Source of the DNA: CADEFX01 sp050260355
GTDB lineage: Bacteria > Pseudomonadota > Alphaproteobacteria > Rhizobiales > Hyphomicrobiaceae
Assembly: GCA_050260355.1 (NCBI GenBank)
Contig: JBLNBZ010000114.1
Location: 40,309-104,308 of the forward strand
Direction: 5' to 3'
DNA: 64,000 nt
Positions 51,778 to 61,489 of this stretch are shown piece after piece. The stretch's first letter is position 1. Each line of letters opens with the position of its first letter. The notes below the pieces were generated by a model that saw only the letters and a program-made list of their open reading frames with translations, was not told the DNA's origin and did no database searches. The position numbers and the translations under genes were made by a program.

Positions 51778-52701
51778 TCAGCCGGCGCGCGGCCTAGCGC
51801 CATCGTCGGCGGGTCCTCCGGCTCGATAGTATTCGATCGTTTCGAGGACGCCTTTCGACACCGATGTCCTTGGGATCTCGGGGAATTGCTTGCGCATGTC
51901 CCGGCCAGGCCGCACCGGGGCAATGCTGTGCTGCTTGCCGTCGCACCGGATTCTGGCTTCAGGCGCGACCTGGCGAATTGCGCCGATGAAGTCTGTCACG
52001 GAGATCCTGTCGCCGATCAGGTTGAAGGTGTGAGCGCCGATGCAAGGCTCCAGCGCCGCCATGACAAAGGCGGCAGCAACATCCTTCACATAGATCGCCT
52101 CGACCACGCCGGAGAAGGGTATCGCGTAGTTCTGGCCGGAAGCTGCGGCACGGCAGGCAAGGCTTAGACCGGCACTGTTGCCCATGGCCCGGCCGAAGCC
52201 GTAGACCACTGGGGGTCGGACGCCGATGCTCGTGAGACCGTGCTCTCGCCAAAATACGTCTGCCGACAGTTCCGATGCCAGCTTGAAGATGCCGTAGTGC
52301 CCGCTCGGAGCGACCGGCCCATCGCCATTCGATGCGTGCACAAGAGCCGTGCTTGCGTACACGACCGGAAGAGCCCGCTCCTTGGCCAGCGCGAACACAT
52401 GAAGGGTCCCGGTGTAGTTGATCTCGGCTGCCCTGGGTGGGTTCGTGCAACACAGCGGGCCGAGTGCCCCTGCTAGGTGGATGATGCGATCGCAATCAGC
52501 CGCGGCCTCCTCGACATCGGCCTTCTGGCTTATGTCACCGCACATCCATTCTATGCCCGACGGGTTTCGGCCCAGCACCTGCCCGAGCAGGGTCCTGTCC
52601 TCGCTGAGTTCCATGACGCGCGGGCTCATTCCCATGGCAAGGAGCCGCCGCACCACCCAGGCTCCGATGAAGCCGCCGCCGCCGGTGACCAGAACTCTCA
52701 T
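51778..52701 (-). CDS. NAD-dependent epimerase/dehydratase (extended SDR)
   Basis: A 307-residue extended short-chain dehydrogenase. MRVLVTGGGGFIGAWVVRRL is the NAD-binding GxxGxxG, CGDISQKADVEEAAADCDRI and IHLAGALG follow, and HYGIFKLASE holds the YxxxK catalytic pair with Ser in ASTALVHAS. It acts on NAD(P) and a keto or sugar-like substrate; here it is the last gene of the TctCBA/hydrolase/CMD/SDR operon, 36 bases after the SDR gene, so a role in breaking down an imported acid is likely. Confidence 0.88.
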   Translation of the reverse strand: MRVLVTGGGGFIGAWVVRRLLAMGMSPRVMELSEDRTLLGQVLGRNPSGIEWMCGDISQKADVEEAAADCDRIIHLAGALGPLCCTNPPRAAEINYTGTLHVFALAKERALPVVYASTALVHASNGDGPVAPSGHYGIFKLASELSADVFWREHGLTSIGVRPPVVYGFGRAMGNSAGLSLACRAAASGQNYAIPFSGVVEAIYVKDVAAAFVMAALEPCIGAHTFNLIGDRISVTDFIGAIRQVAPEARIRCDGKQHSIAPVRPGRDMRKQFPEIPRTSVSKGVLETIEYYRAGGPADDGARPRAG

Positions 52702-52737
52702 TTCATTCCTCGAGGTTCGGCGGCGCGCTGCATTCTG

Positions 52738-53517
52738 TTACAGCGACCCGGCAAGCTTGCCTCCATCGACGGGGAGTGCCGCACCGGTGACGAAGGTTGA
52801 GTCGCCCGCGCAGAGCCAGACAACGGAGCGGGCTATCTCGTCGGCCGAGGCTACCCTTTCCATGGGAGTGCGCTTTGCGACTGCGCTGAAATCACCGTTG
52901 TTGAGCCTCTCGCTCATCGGCGTGCGAAAGGAGCCCGGGCAAATCACGTTGATGCGGATGTTCTGACTCGCATATTCGAGCGCAGCCGTTTTGGTGAGCC
53001 CCACAATTCCATGCTTGGCCGCCGTATAGGCACCCATCAACGGCGTACCCCGCAGCGACGCCGTCGAACCGACATTGACGATCGATCCGGACTGGTTGCG
53101 CAGCATCGCAGCAATCTCGTGCTTCATGCAGAAGAACACGCCTGTCAGGTTTATATCGATGACCTTTTTCCAATCGTCGTCGGCATAGCTCTCGAGCGGG
53201 CCTTTGCTGCCCTCGATGCCGGCATTGTTGATGGCGCAGTCGAGACGCCCGAAGCGATCAACCGTGGCTTCGATGAAGTTGCGGACGTCGGCGCTGTCGG
53301 AGACGTTCAGCGGGATGTAGGCAGCGGCGCCTCCGCCCCTTTCGATTTCTCCGACCACCAGGCGGCCGGCCTCATGTTGCCGGTCGCCGATCACCACAAT
53401 GGCGCCTTGCTGCGCGAGCGCCAGTGCGGTTGCGCGTCCGAGGCCGGATGCTCCGCCGGTCACGACGCACACCTTTGCCTTCATGCGATCCGGCATCGCT
53501 GCGACCTTGCTGGACAT
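52738..53517 (-). CDS. Short-chain dehydrogenase/reductase (classical SDR)
   Basis: A 259-residue classical SDR. VCVVTGGASGLGRATALALA (TGxxxGxG), NNAGIEG (NNAG), Ser in VNVGSTASL and Tyr/Lys in AYTAAKHGIVG are all present, and the end PVDGGKLAGSL is typical. NAD(P)-dependent alcohol or ketone oxidoreductase. Start choice is among 53517, 53496 and 53484; none has a strong ribosome-binding site. It follows the CMD gene after 84 bases. Confidence 0.9.
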   Translation of the reverse strand: MSSKVAAMPDRMKAKVCVVTGGASGLGRATALALAQQGAIVVIGDRQHEAGRLVVGEIERGGGAAAYIPLNVSDSADVRNFIEATVDRFGRLDCAINNAGIEGSKGPLESYADDDWKKVIDINLTGVFFCMKHEIAAMLRNQSGSIVNVGSTASLRGTPLMGAYTAAKHGIVGLTKTAALEYASQNIRINVICPGSFRTPMSERLNNGDFSAVAKRTPMERVASADEIARSVVWLCAGDSTFVTGAALPVDGGKLAGSL

Positions 53518-53601
53518 TGTAAATGCTGATGGACGGCACCCCGGCCGCATCGCCGCTCCCGGCGGAGTGCGCCGTCCATCGAACCGTGATCTTGGCAACG
53601 C

Positions 53602-53982
53602 CTACTTCTTGGTCTCGCTCATCACACGGTCGACGATGCGCATGGCTTCGGCCGCAACGGGGACGCCTGCATAGACGCCCACCTGCAGGACGATCTCGAT
53701 CATCTCGTCGTCGGTGACGCCGTTGTTGATCGCGCCGCGTGTGTGCACCTCGAATTCGTGCCACCGCGCCATCGCCGCAAGCATGGCTAGATTGAGCATG
53801 CTGCGCGTCTTGCGCTCGAGGCCGGGGCGCACCCACACAGTGCCCCAGCAGTTCTCCTCGGTGAACGTGCGGAACGCTTTCTGGAACTTGTTCGGGTTGG
53901 CTCCGGCCTGCTCGGTATGCTTAGTGCCCAGCACCTCGCCGCGAATCTTGCGGCCGCGGGCAAACCTCTCTTCATACTCCAT
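53602..53982 (-). CDS. Carboxymuconolactone decarboxylase-like protein
   Basis: A 126-residue protein of the PcaC/CMD family: ARGRKIRGEVLGTKHTEQAG, FTEENCWGTVWVRPGLERKT, SMLNLAMLAAMARWHEFEVH and the C-terminal MIEIVLQVGVYAGVPVAAEA. PcaC decarboxylates gamma-carboxymuconolactone in the protocatechuate pathway; the family also includes other decarboxylases, so the exact reaction here is unsure. No pcaB or pcaD is nearby. It lies between the hydrolase and SDR genes. Confidence 0.88.
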   Translation of the reverse strand: MEYEERFARGRKIRGEVLGTKHTEQAGANPNKFQKAFRTFTEENCWGTVWVRPGLERKTRSMLNLAMLAAMARWHEFEVHTRGAINNGVTDDEMIEIVLQVGVYAGVPVAAEAMRIVDRVMSETKK

Positions 53983-54005
53983 TGCGGGATTCTCCTGCTG
54001 TTAGA

Positions 54006-54953
54006 TCATGATGCCCATTGATACCTGATCGCGGCCGCGATCATGCGCATGATCTCCCTTTTCTTGGCATTGTAGGTGCCCGAGTTCAGGAACCCGTGGC
54101 ATTGGTCATTCATGTGGATGTGGGTCGTTCTGACATGGCTGTCCTGAAGGCGGCGCACATACTCGAACGCTTCCAGGTGGAGCGGGTCGTACTGTGCCGT
54201 AACGATTAGAGCGGGAGGGAGGTCATCGAGTCGCTCCGCGAGCAGGGGCGACGCCCGCCAGTCCCGTTGATCGCCGGCGTCGCGCAGGTACAGGCCGCGA
54301 AACCAGACAAGCGTGGAGTAGGTGAGGGAGAAATTCCCGTCGATCTGGCAGGTCTCTGCGTACCGCAACGACAGGTCGAAGACCGGATAGAACAGGACCT
54401 GCGAGCGGATGCGAACGTCTTTGGAGCCTCTATTCGCAAGCGACGTGACGGCGGCAAGGTTGGCGCCCGCACTGTCGCCACCGACGGATATGCGAGCTCC
54501 GTCGACCCCGAGCGCCTGGTGGTTGCGGACTGCCCACTCGACGGACGCCAAGGCATCATCCACAGCAGCCGGGAATTTGTGCTCGGGGGCCAAACGATAA
54601 TCGATGGCAAAGATTACACCACCGGTCAGGTTGGCCAGGCGCCGGCAGAGCTGATCATGTGTATCGAGATCGCCCATCATCCATCCCCCGCCGTGGAAGT
54701 ACACCAGCAGGGGCAGGGCGCTTGTCTGCACGTCGCGGGCAAGGCTGCGGTATATGCGCGCCGGTATCGGACCGCCGGGACGGTCGATGACCAGATCGTG
54801 CATGTCGGCAATGGGCTCCGGCTCGCCGGCGAACATGAGCTTCGTCTCCCGCGCGGCGCGGCGGACGGCTTGCGGCGGCTGCGTTTCGATGCGCGGCTTG
54901 CCGGCCGGACCGAGGTCGGCGAGGATCGCTTCGGCGATCGGATCGACGGCCAT
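54006..54953 (-). CDS. Alpha/beta hydrolase (hormone-sensitive-lipase family)
   Basis: A 315-residue esterase. PLLVYFHGGGWMMGDLDTHD carries the oxyanion HGGG (87-90), SVGGDSAGANLAA the nucleophile Ser (161), YDPLH the acid region and DQCHGFLN the catalytic His. Such enzymes cleave short-chain esters or lactones, fitting a step after Baeyer-Villiger oxidation. The ATG at 54953 is six bases before the TctA stop, so it is cotranscribed. The frame extends far upstream only as a shadow of tctA. Confidence 0.9.
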   Translation of the reverse strand: MAVDPIAEAILADLGPAGKPRIETQPPQAVRRAARETKLMFAGEPEPIADMHDLVIDRPGGPIPARIYRSLARDVQTSALPLLVYFHGGGWMMGDLDTHDQLCRRLANLTGGVIFAIDYRLAPEHKFPAAVDDALASVEWAVRNHQALGVDGARISVGGDSAGANLAAVTSLANRGSKDVRIRSQVLFYPVFDLSLRYAETCQIDGNFSLTYSTLVWFRGLYLRDAGDQRDWRASPLLAERLDDLPPALIVTAQYDPLHLEAFEYVRRLQDSHVRTTHIHMNDQCHGFLNSGTYNAKKREIMRMIAAAIRYQWAS

Positions 54954-54958
54954 CGGTG

Positions 54959-56473
54959 CTAGTCCTCCTGCAGGGCGATATCGCGCTTGCGCCGGATCAT
55001 GGGGATCGCCATCAGGAACGCCGCCCCGACCGCTGCCGCGATAAGGGCTGCACTGATCGGCCGCTCGATGAAGATCATCGGATCTCCGCGCGAGAGCTGC
55101 ATTGCCCTGCGCAGGTATTCTTCCATCATCGGGCCGAGGACGAGTCCGAGGATGAGCGGAGCCGGCTCGCAGTCGAGAAGGCGGAACACGTAGCCGACGA
55201 GGCCGAATGCGATCATGACGTAAACGTCGAACGGGGAGTTGTTGATCGAGTAGGCCCCAACGCAGCACAGCACGATGATGGCCGGATAGAGCAGGTTGTA
55301 GGGAATGGCCAGCATCCTGGTCCACAAGCCGATCAGCGGCAGGTTGAGGATCACCAGCATAAGATTGCCGATCCACATCGACGCAATCAGCCCCCAGAAC
55401 AGCGTCGGCTGCGCGTGGATGATGCCAGGCCCGGGCTGAATGCCCTGAATGATCAGCGCACCGGCAATGAGCGCGATATTGACGTTCGACGGGATGCCCA
55501 AGGTCAACAAGGGGATGAACGACATCTGCGCGCCGGCATTGTTGGCCGCCTCTGGCGCTGCGACCCCTTCCACGGCGCCGTCTCCAAATCGTTCGGTCTG
55601 TCTGGAGATCTTCTTTTCCACCAGGTAGGCCGCGAACGAGGAGAGCATCGCTCCGCCACCGGGCAACATGCCGAGAAGCGCCCCCATCGCCGTACCCCGG
55701 ATGGTCGGTCCAGCGCATGCCTTGAGGTCGGACGCTCGCGGCCACAGGTCGCGCAGGGGAGGCCTAATGCTCGATCTGCTGCTCGTGTCTCCGCGCAGGT
55801 TGTGAATGACCTCGGCGAGGCCGAACATTCCCATGGCCACGGCTACGATGCTGAGGCCGTCGCCGAGCTCAAGGAGGCCGAAGGTGAAGCGAAGCTCGCT
55901 CGAGCCCTTGTCCGCACCCACAAGTCCGAGTATGACGCCGAGCACCACCATGCCGAGTGCCTTGACAAACGATCCGCTGGCCAACGCGACCGCAACCACG
56001 AGCCCCAGCACCATCAGGGAGAAATATTCGGCCGCTCCAAATTTCAGCGCCGCGGCGCCAAGCAGCGGGGCAAACAGCGCGATGACGATCGTCGACACCG
56101 TGCCCGCGAAGAAGGATGCCAACGCCGCAATGGACAGGGCATGCCCCGCGCGGCCTTGCCGGGCCATCTTGTAGCCGTCGATCGCGGTGACCACGCTCGA
56201 TGGCTCGCCGGGGAGATTGATGAGGATCGCGGTGGTCGATCCGCCGTACTGGGCTCCGTAGTAGATGCCGGCCAGCATGATCACCGAGGCTGTCGCGTCG
56301 AGCCCGACGGTCATCGGCAACAGCATGGCGATGGTTGCCGCGGGCCCCAGCCCCGGCAGCACGCCGATCAACGTCCCGAGCAGACAGCCGATCAGGCAGT
56401 AGAAGAGGTTGTCGGGCGTGACGGCGGTGCTGAGGCCAAGAGCGATGCTAGAGAGCAGATCCATCGCATTCAT
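54959..56473 (-). CDS. tctA: Tripartite tricarboxylate transporter large permease TctA
   Basis: A 504-residue membrane protein with about twelve hydrophobic segments. Signature regions are LIGCLLGTLIGVLPGLGPAA, YYGAQYGGSTTAILINLPGE (the duplicated permease motif), and the second half GMLPGGGAMLSSFAAYLVEK plus LTLGIPSNVNIALIAGALII. It uses the proton or sodium gradient to import the acid bound by TctC. It overlaps tctB by four bases. Confidence 0.95.
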   Translation of the reverse strand: MNAMDLLSSIALGLSTAVTPDNLFYCLIGCLLGTLIGVLPGLGPAATIAMLLPMTVGLDATASVIMLAGIYYGAQYGGSTTAILINLPGEPSSVVTAIDGYKMARQGRAGHALSIAALASFFAGTVSTIVIALFAPLLGAAALKFGAAEYFSLMVLGLVVAVALASGSFVKALGMVVLGVILGLVGADKGSSELRFTFGLLELGDGLSIVAVAMGMFGLAEVIHNLRGDTSSRSSIRPPLRDLWPRASDLKACAGPTIRGTAMGALLGMLPGGGAMLSSFAAYLVEKKISRQTERFGDGAVEGVAAPEAANNAGAQMSFIPLLTLGIPSNVNIALIAGALIIQGIQPGPGIIHAQPTLFWGLIASMWIGNLMLVILNLPLIGLWTRMLAIPYNLLYPAIIVLCCVGAYSINNSPFDVYVMIAFGLVGYVFRLLDCEPAPLILGLVLGPMMEEYLRRAMQLSRGDPMIFIERPISAALIAAAVGAAFLMAIPMIRRKRDIALQED

Positions 56474-56940
56474 CGAGCAAACATGTAGCCGAGAACCGGG
56501 ACCTGCTGGCCGAGCGCAAGTGGGAACAGAAGAGTCGTTCCGATCGAAAGCGCTAATGCCAGCGCGAGAACAGGCAGAATCTGGTTGCGGCTACTGGCAA
56601 GAGCTGCGGGCAGGACGACCAGCAAGACGGTCAGTAGCAGACCAAGGGGCCGGATCAGGACCGCAAACATCAAAGTCGCGCCGAGAACGAAGGCCGCAGG
56701 CCGCAGCATGAACGCGTCATGTGTGACAACAGGACCAAACAAGCTGCCGCCGATCAGGATCAGACCAATCAGCGACAGGCAGCCTCCCAGAATAAGCGGA
56801 AGATAGCCGGGACCCATTTGCCGCGATGTGCCCATCTCGTACCCAGCCGCGATAGAGATCACGAGCAGGGATATGAGAAGGAAGACGGCGCCCAGGATGA
56901 GGTCCTTTGGCTTCCTGACAAAAGCGTTCATCTGATGCAT
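56470..56940 (-). CDS. tctB: Tripartite tricarboxylate transporter small subunit TctB
   Basis: A 156-residue protein with four membrane segments, beginning RKPKDLILGAVFLLISLLVI and containing GPGYLPLILGGCLSLIGLIL, the TctB signature. It is weakly conserved in the family, as usual. ATG at 56931 is an alternative start. Lies between tctC and tctA in the same operon. Confidence 0.88.
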   Translation of the reverse strand: MHQMNAFVRKPKDLILGAVFLLISLLVISIAAGYEMGTSRQMGPGYLPLILGGCLSLIGLILIGGSLFGPVVTHDAFMLRPAAFVLGATLMFAVLIRPLGLLLTVLLVVLPAALASSRNQILPVLALALALSIGTTLLFPLALGQQVPVLGYMFAR

Positions 56941-57050
56941 GATGCAGATCTATTGCCTAGTGCGAATCACTGCGACCAGAAACGGTTCATCGCCAGGGCG
57001 CCGCGGGTCGTCAATCCTTTCGCGGCAGCTCCTGCGCCGCATGGCCGTCT

Positions 57051-58025
57051 CTAGTCAGCTTTCCTCATGCCGGCGAGAGTTGCCGCCTGCCTGGAGGACT
57101 TGAGCTTGTCGGCGAGGATCTCTCGGTATTGCTGCGGCGAGGTGCCTTCCGCCTGGAAGCCCAGCGAGACGAGCTTTTCCCTGAGCACAGGCTGCCGCAG
57201 CGCTTCCTGGACGCCGGCATTAATCTTGTCGACGATATCAGCCGGCGTGCCCTTCGGCGCGGCGAGGCCATAGAAGAACGTGCTGAGGAAGCCCGGAAGC
57301 GTGTCCGACATCGGGGCGACATCCGGCAGCAGCTCCGAGCGCGCCTTCGATCCAACGGCGATTGCGCGCAATACGCCGCTCTGGATATGCGGCTTGGCCG
57401 GCCCGATCGGCAGCAGGATCGCGTCCGTGTGTCCGCCCACCACGTCGGTGAGTCCCGGCGCAGTGCCAGGGTAGCCGATCAAGGCCGTCTTGATGTCAGC
57501 CGCGACGTTGATGCGAATAGTGTCCAGATGGAGATCGCCGCCGCTGACGACGGAGACGTTGAGCTTCTCGGGGTTCTTCTTGGCGTAGCCGATGTAGTCG
57601 GGCAGGCTGTTGATGGGCAGCTTGCTGTTCACCACCAGCACGGTGGCGCCGGAGGCGACCTGGCTGATCTGGACGAAATCCTCGACCAAGTCGTAACCGA
57701 GCTTGTCCTGGACGGCGGCGTTTCCGACATCGGACGTCGACCACATGCCTAGCGTATAGCCGTCCGGCGCGGCGCTTTTCAGCGTGCGAACCCCAATCGC
57801 ACCTTGAGCGCCGGGTCGGTTTTCGACAATGACCTGCTTGCCCCATTGCTTGGTGAGGATATCGGCCAAGGTGCGCGCGATGGTATCGGTTCCGCCGCCG
57901 GCATTGAAGCCGACGATGATCGTGACCGTGCGGTCCGGATATTGTTGGGCTGCCGAATGGTGCGGAGACAGTACGAGCAGGAGGCCCGCAAGTACCGAAA
58001 GCGCAAAAACGCGGACGAGCTTCAT
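57051..58025 (-). CDS. tctC: Tripartite tricarboxylate transporter solute-binding protein TctC/Bug
   Basis: A 324-residue periplasmic binding protein. Residues 1-27 are a Sec signal peptide ending HSAAQQ; then YPDRTVTIIVGFNAGGGTDT, VIVENRPGAQGAIG and APDGYTLGMWSTS, the Bug-family ligand loops. It captures carboxylate or aromatic acids. The ATG at 58025 has GGGGGA upstream; the ATG two codons earlier overlaps it. First gene of the catabolic operon. Confidence 0.95.
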   Translation of the reverse strand: MKLVRVFALSVLAGLLLVLSPHHSAAQQYPDRTVTIIVGFNAGGGTDTIARTLADILTKQWGKQVIVENRPGAQGAIGVRTLKSAAPDGYTLGMWSTSDVGNAAVQDKLGYDLVEDFVQISQVASGATVLVVNSKLPINSLPDYIGYAKKNPEKLNVSVVSGGDLHLDTIRINVAADIKTALIGYPGTAPGLTDVVGGHTDAILLPIGPAKPHIQSGVLRAIAVGSKARSELLPDVAPMSDTLPGFLSTFFYGLAAPKGTPADIVDKINAGVQEALRQPVLREKLVSLGFQAEGTSPQQYREILADKLKSSRQAATLAGMRKAD

Positions 58026-58229
58026 TGTCATCCCCCAAGGTTGTTCACGTGTCTTTCGAACGACGGACGCCTAGCGGCAAGAGCAGGACAACACTGCTCG
58101 CGACAATAAGGATTGTCGCGCTAGACGCCTCTACGTTTCCTCCACTCCTGAAAGCAGGGTACACAAAAAGGTACCTCGCGCAACAGGAAAACCAATGTCT
58201 TTGATAGAAGACATTCTTAAGCGGGAAGT

Positions 58230-60109
58230 TTGGCGAAGGCCGGGCCTAAAAATCGAGAGAGTTGCCTCCCTCACGAGGCTTGGTCAAAGCTCGCGGACAG
58301 CGACGCCGGCCGTGTCTGGGCCGACTTCGAGACCGACATCCTGCGCACCCTGGCCGAGCTGCTCGGCAGCACCATCCAGCGCGACCGCTATCTCAAGGAA
58401 CTGTCCGACGCCAACCGCATCGTCCAGAACAGCCCGACCATTCTCTACCGGCTGCGCGCCGAGCCGGCATTGCCGATGACCTACGTCTCCGAGAACGTAA
58501 AGGAGATCCTGGGCTACGAGGCGTGAGCGTTGCTCGCCAACCCGCGTTTCTACCAGACCACGGTGCACCCCGACGATGCCGAGAAGGTGCGCGAGTTCTT
58601 GGCCATGGTCCTCACCGAGCAGCGCATTACCGTCGTCGAATTCCGCCTCGTCACGCCCGCCGGCGAAGTGCGCTGGGTCGAGAATCACTATGGTTTCATT
58701 CGCGACCGAGCCGGCCGCGTCACCGAGGTGGAGGGCCTGCTGGTCGACATCACCGAGCGCAAGGCGGCCGAGGAGAAGATCGCCCATCCGGCGCGCACCG
58801 ACCCGCTGACCGGACTGCCCAACCGCGCGACCTTCATTGAGCGCCTGCAACAGACCTTCGCCGCCGCGCGGCGCGGCGCGCGGCCGTTCGCCGTCATGCA
58901 TGTCGATCTCGATCGCTTCAAGGAGGTCAACGATACCTATGGCCACCCCGTCGGCGACCGGCTCCTGATCGCGGTCGCGGAACGTCTCAGCAGGGCGGTG
59001 CGCGAGACCGACGTGGTGGGCCGGCTGGGCGGCGACGAGTTCGGCGTGCTGCAGTCCGAAGTGGGCAGCTCGTCCGATGCCGGCATGCTGGCGGAAAAGA
59101 TCCGCAAGGTGCTGGCGGAGCCGATCGCAGTGGAGGGGCACCAACTTCACACCGCGGTCAGCCTCGGCGTTTCTGTCTATACAGCCGAGATCGGCGATGC
59201 CGGCGAGATGCTGGCACAGGCCGACTCCGCCCTCTATCGCGCCAAGGAGGAGGGGCGGAACCAGTATCGCTTCCACACCGAGGAACTCGACGCGCGGGTG
59301 CGCGAGGAGTTCCTCATCGCCGACGAACTGAGCAAGGCCGTCGAGCGCGACGAGCTCGAGCTGCACTACCAGCCCCAGGTCGAGCATGCCACGGGCCGCA
59401 TCGTCGGCATGGAGGCGCTGCTGCGCTGGAACCACCCGGTGCGCGGCCTGCTGAGGCCGGCAGCATTCCTGCCGGTGGCCGAGAAGACCGGTCTGATCAA
59501 GCCGATCGGCCAGTGGGTGCTCAACAAGGCGTGCGAGCAGATGAGCCAGTGGCGGCAGCAGGGCATCGCTCCCACGACGCTCGCCGTCAATGTCTCCTCC
59601 GCGCAGATCAAGGCCGGCGACGAGTTCGTGCTGTTCGTCACCGCGACGCTCGCCAGTGGGGGATGTCTCCCTCCGACCTCGAGCTCGGCGTGACCGAATC
59701 GACACTGGCGCGCGCAACCTTGAGCCAGAACGACGTCCTGCAGCGGTTCCGCGATCTCGGCGTCAAGATCTCGATCGACGACTTCGGCACCAAGTACTCG
59801 ACGCTCGACTATCTGCGGACCTATGGGGTCAGCCGCATCAGGATCCCGCAGGTGCTGCTCAACTCGGCGCTCAAGGAGCCAGGCAGCGCCGCCTTCGTGC
59901 GCGCCATCGTCGGCATTGCGCGCGAGCTCAGCATCGACGTGGTCGCGCAGGGAGTGGAGACCGAGGCCCAGTGGTCGCTGCTCAGCGCCACGCCCACGGT
60001 GACGAAAGTGCAGGGCTACTACTTCAGCGAGCCGGTGCCGGCCGGCCTCGCCGAGCAGCAGCTGCGGCAAGGCCACATCGGCCGCCCGCCCGCGCGCCGC
60101 GCCGGCTGA
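58230..60109 (+). pseudogene. PAS-GGDEF-EAL signalling protein, disrupted
   Basis: Up to three lesions break a c-di-GMP protein. The first part reads WADFETDILRTLAELLGSTI (GAF end) and a PAS domain; an in-frame TGA at 58524 interrupts GYEA-ALLANPRFY. Then PAS/PAC continues to ITERKAAEEKI, GGDEF follows (DPLTGLPNRATF, DVVGRLGGDEFGVLQ) and EAL begins (ELHYQPQVEHATGRIVGMEA). At ~59654 a one-base loss (CCCAG read as CCAG) shifts the frame before MSPSDLELGVTESTLA, with DDFGTKYSTLDYL and VAQGVETEAQWSLL downstream. It was a bifunctional cyclase/phosphodiesterase. Confidence 0.85.
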
Positions 60110-60439
60110 CCCGGCCAGCGCCGACCAAATGGACACCCGAACCGATCTGCGGCTCAAACCGCAGCCCCAGTGCCCGGCGTGACCGTTCATTGCGCGTGGT
60201 TCTTCACCAGTTGCGCGATAGGCTGACGCCTAGGAAGCCGTCGATCTTGCGGCGCAACTGCCCCGATTGCGCGGTTTCACGGCGAATTTGCTGGGTGTGC
60301 GATTTGATACCACCGTGGAGGATGCTGGATCAATTGCTTCCACGCGGTACTCCCTGTCCGCACTACCGCGAGCCGCACGGCAGCACTGACATCGTGTTCC
60401 CTCGCAGACGGCACATGAAAATGGCCGTGCCGGTCGATG
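60110..60439. other. Non-coding debris
   Basis: About 330 bases between two pseudogenes with no recognisable coding segment on either strand. Confidence 0.4.
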
Positions 60440-61015
60440 ACGTCATGATGGATGCTGAAAAAGTCGGAGCGGGTCATCCAAGACCTGTTGGCAGAAGCCG
60501 GCGCCGCCGGTGTCAGTCGCGATCTGGTGTCAGTGGAGGGCGCCGGTCGCCGCCGATTGGGATAGCCTGAAGTCTCCTGAAACCTACGTCGGCTACTAGC
60601 GCACCGTACGGTTTGCATCTCGTGGCGGCGCCGTGTTGGACAAGAGCCACATCTATGCGGTCCCCACGCGGCTTGAGGTCAACTATTGGGCGCTTTCGGG
60701 CGACTGGACCGTGAAGAAGGACGCGGCTGCCGCAAACAAGAGCGGCAGTGCCATCGCGTATCGCTTTCACGCCCGCGATCTGCATCTCGTCATGGGACCG
60801 CCGTCCCCCGGGACCCCGGTGTGGTTCGAGTGCGGATCGATGGAAAGCCGCCGGGCTCCGCACACGGAAACGATGTCGACGATCTGGGCAGCGGCATCCT
60901 CAGCGAGCAGCGGCTCTATCAGCTGATCCGTCGGCGGGAGCCCGTCGCAGATCGGCTGTTCGAGATCGAGTTTCTCGATCCGGGTGCAGAGGTTTACGCA
61001 TTCACGTTCGGCTGA
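60440..61015 (+). pseudogene. DipZ/thioredoxin-family C-terminal fragment, decayed
   Basis: Pieces of a DipZ-like C-terminal domain in shifting frames: SERVIQDLLAEAGAAGVSRD, ADWDSLKSPETYVGY with an in-frame TAG, YAVPTRLEVNYWALSGDWTV, IAYRFHARDLHLVMGP, then in a new frame RIDGKPPGSAHGNDVDDLGS and RLFEIEFLDPGAEVYAFTFG before the stop. At least one stop and two frameshifts are present. The CcdA-like membrane part and thioredoxin box are absent. Confidence 0.78.
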
Positions 61016-61302
61016 TCTGCGGCTCCATTTTCGCCTGCTTGCGCACCATACGACGTTACACTGGCGATCGGCTCACAAGCGCTGCGAGAGCATCGTCAGG
61101 TGCGAAAGACTACGGCCACGCCCCCGCCTGGCGCGACGTTCTCGGCGCCTCGACCACCTGGCCGTCACCCAGGCCGCCACGGTCGGCACTGGGATCGCGC
61201 AACTGCTCCTCATGGCGCCAAGCTGAAAAGGATCCTTTCTGGTGAGCGCAACCGATCGATTCGACACCGAGTGACGCATGCCCCCGCAACCATCTATGCC
61301 GG
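61016..61302. other. Debris with a 38-base repeat
   Basis: No gene supported. The segment 61253-61290 matches 47639-47675 in all but a few bases. It lies just outside the end of the IS481-like remnant. Confidence 0.4.
61253..61290. repeat. Short dispersed repeat shared with 47639-47675
   Basis: Both copies contain CGATCGATTCG, CCGAGTGA, GCATGC and CCCGCAAC in the same order and spacing, differing at about four or five positions. Each lies among insertion-sequence debris and is probably the flank or end of one lost element. Confidence 0.6.
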
Positions 61303-61478
61303 TGTCCGGCCCGGAGACATGGGTGACAGATCGTACCTAAGACATAGGTAACACCTTTGCACCGAACGGGTTGTCGATAGGTTGCAGGGTTTTCTGTTCC
61401 AAGTCGATGTATCCGAGGTCGTAGGTCATGAAGGTGACGACCCAGATGCCGTCGTCGCGGACGGTCGGCACCTGCTGC
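61303..61478 (-). mobile_element. IS481-like element remnant (transposase C-terminus and one end)
   Basis: The minus strand reads VRDDGIWVVTFMTYDLGYID then LEQKTLQPIDNPFGAKVLPM and a stop at 61337, the C-terminus of integrase-type IS481-like transposases. Beyond it the sequence to 61303, starting TGTCCGGCCCGGAGACATGG, matches the typical end of this group. The rest is missing; an in-frame TAG lies just upstream. Confidence 0.75.
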
Positions 61479-61489
61479 GTCTAGCGGTG

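Noticed and set aside
54006..55745. A 579-residue fused hydrolase
   Set aside because: The upstream part is a shadow of tctA; the hydrolase starts at the ATG at 54953 right after the tctA stop.
54956..56488. Plus-strand frame of 510 codons opposite tctA
   Set aside because: Translation is a His/Arg/Gln-rich shadow; tctA motifs on the minus strand are unambiguous.
61279..61292. CCCCCGCAACCA match to the 3' end of the initiator tRNA as an attR site
   Set aside because: Only twelve bases match, and the surrounding sequence belongs to a repeat also found at 47639 where the match is worse; chance or element end is more likely.
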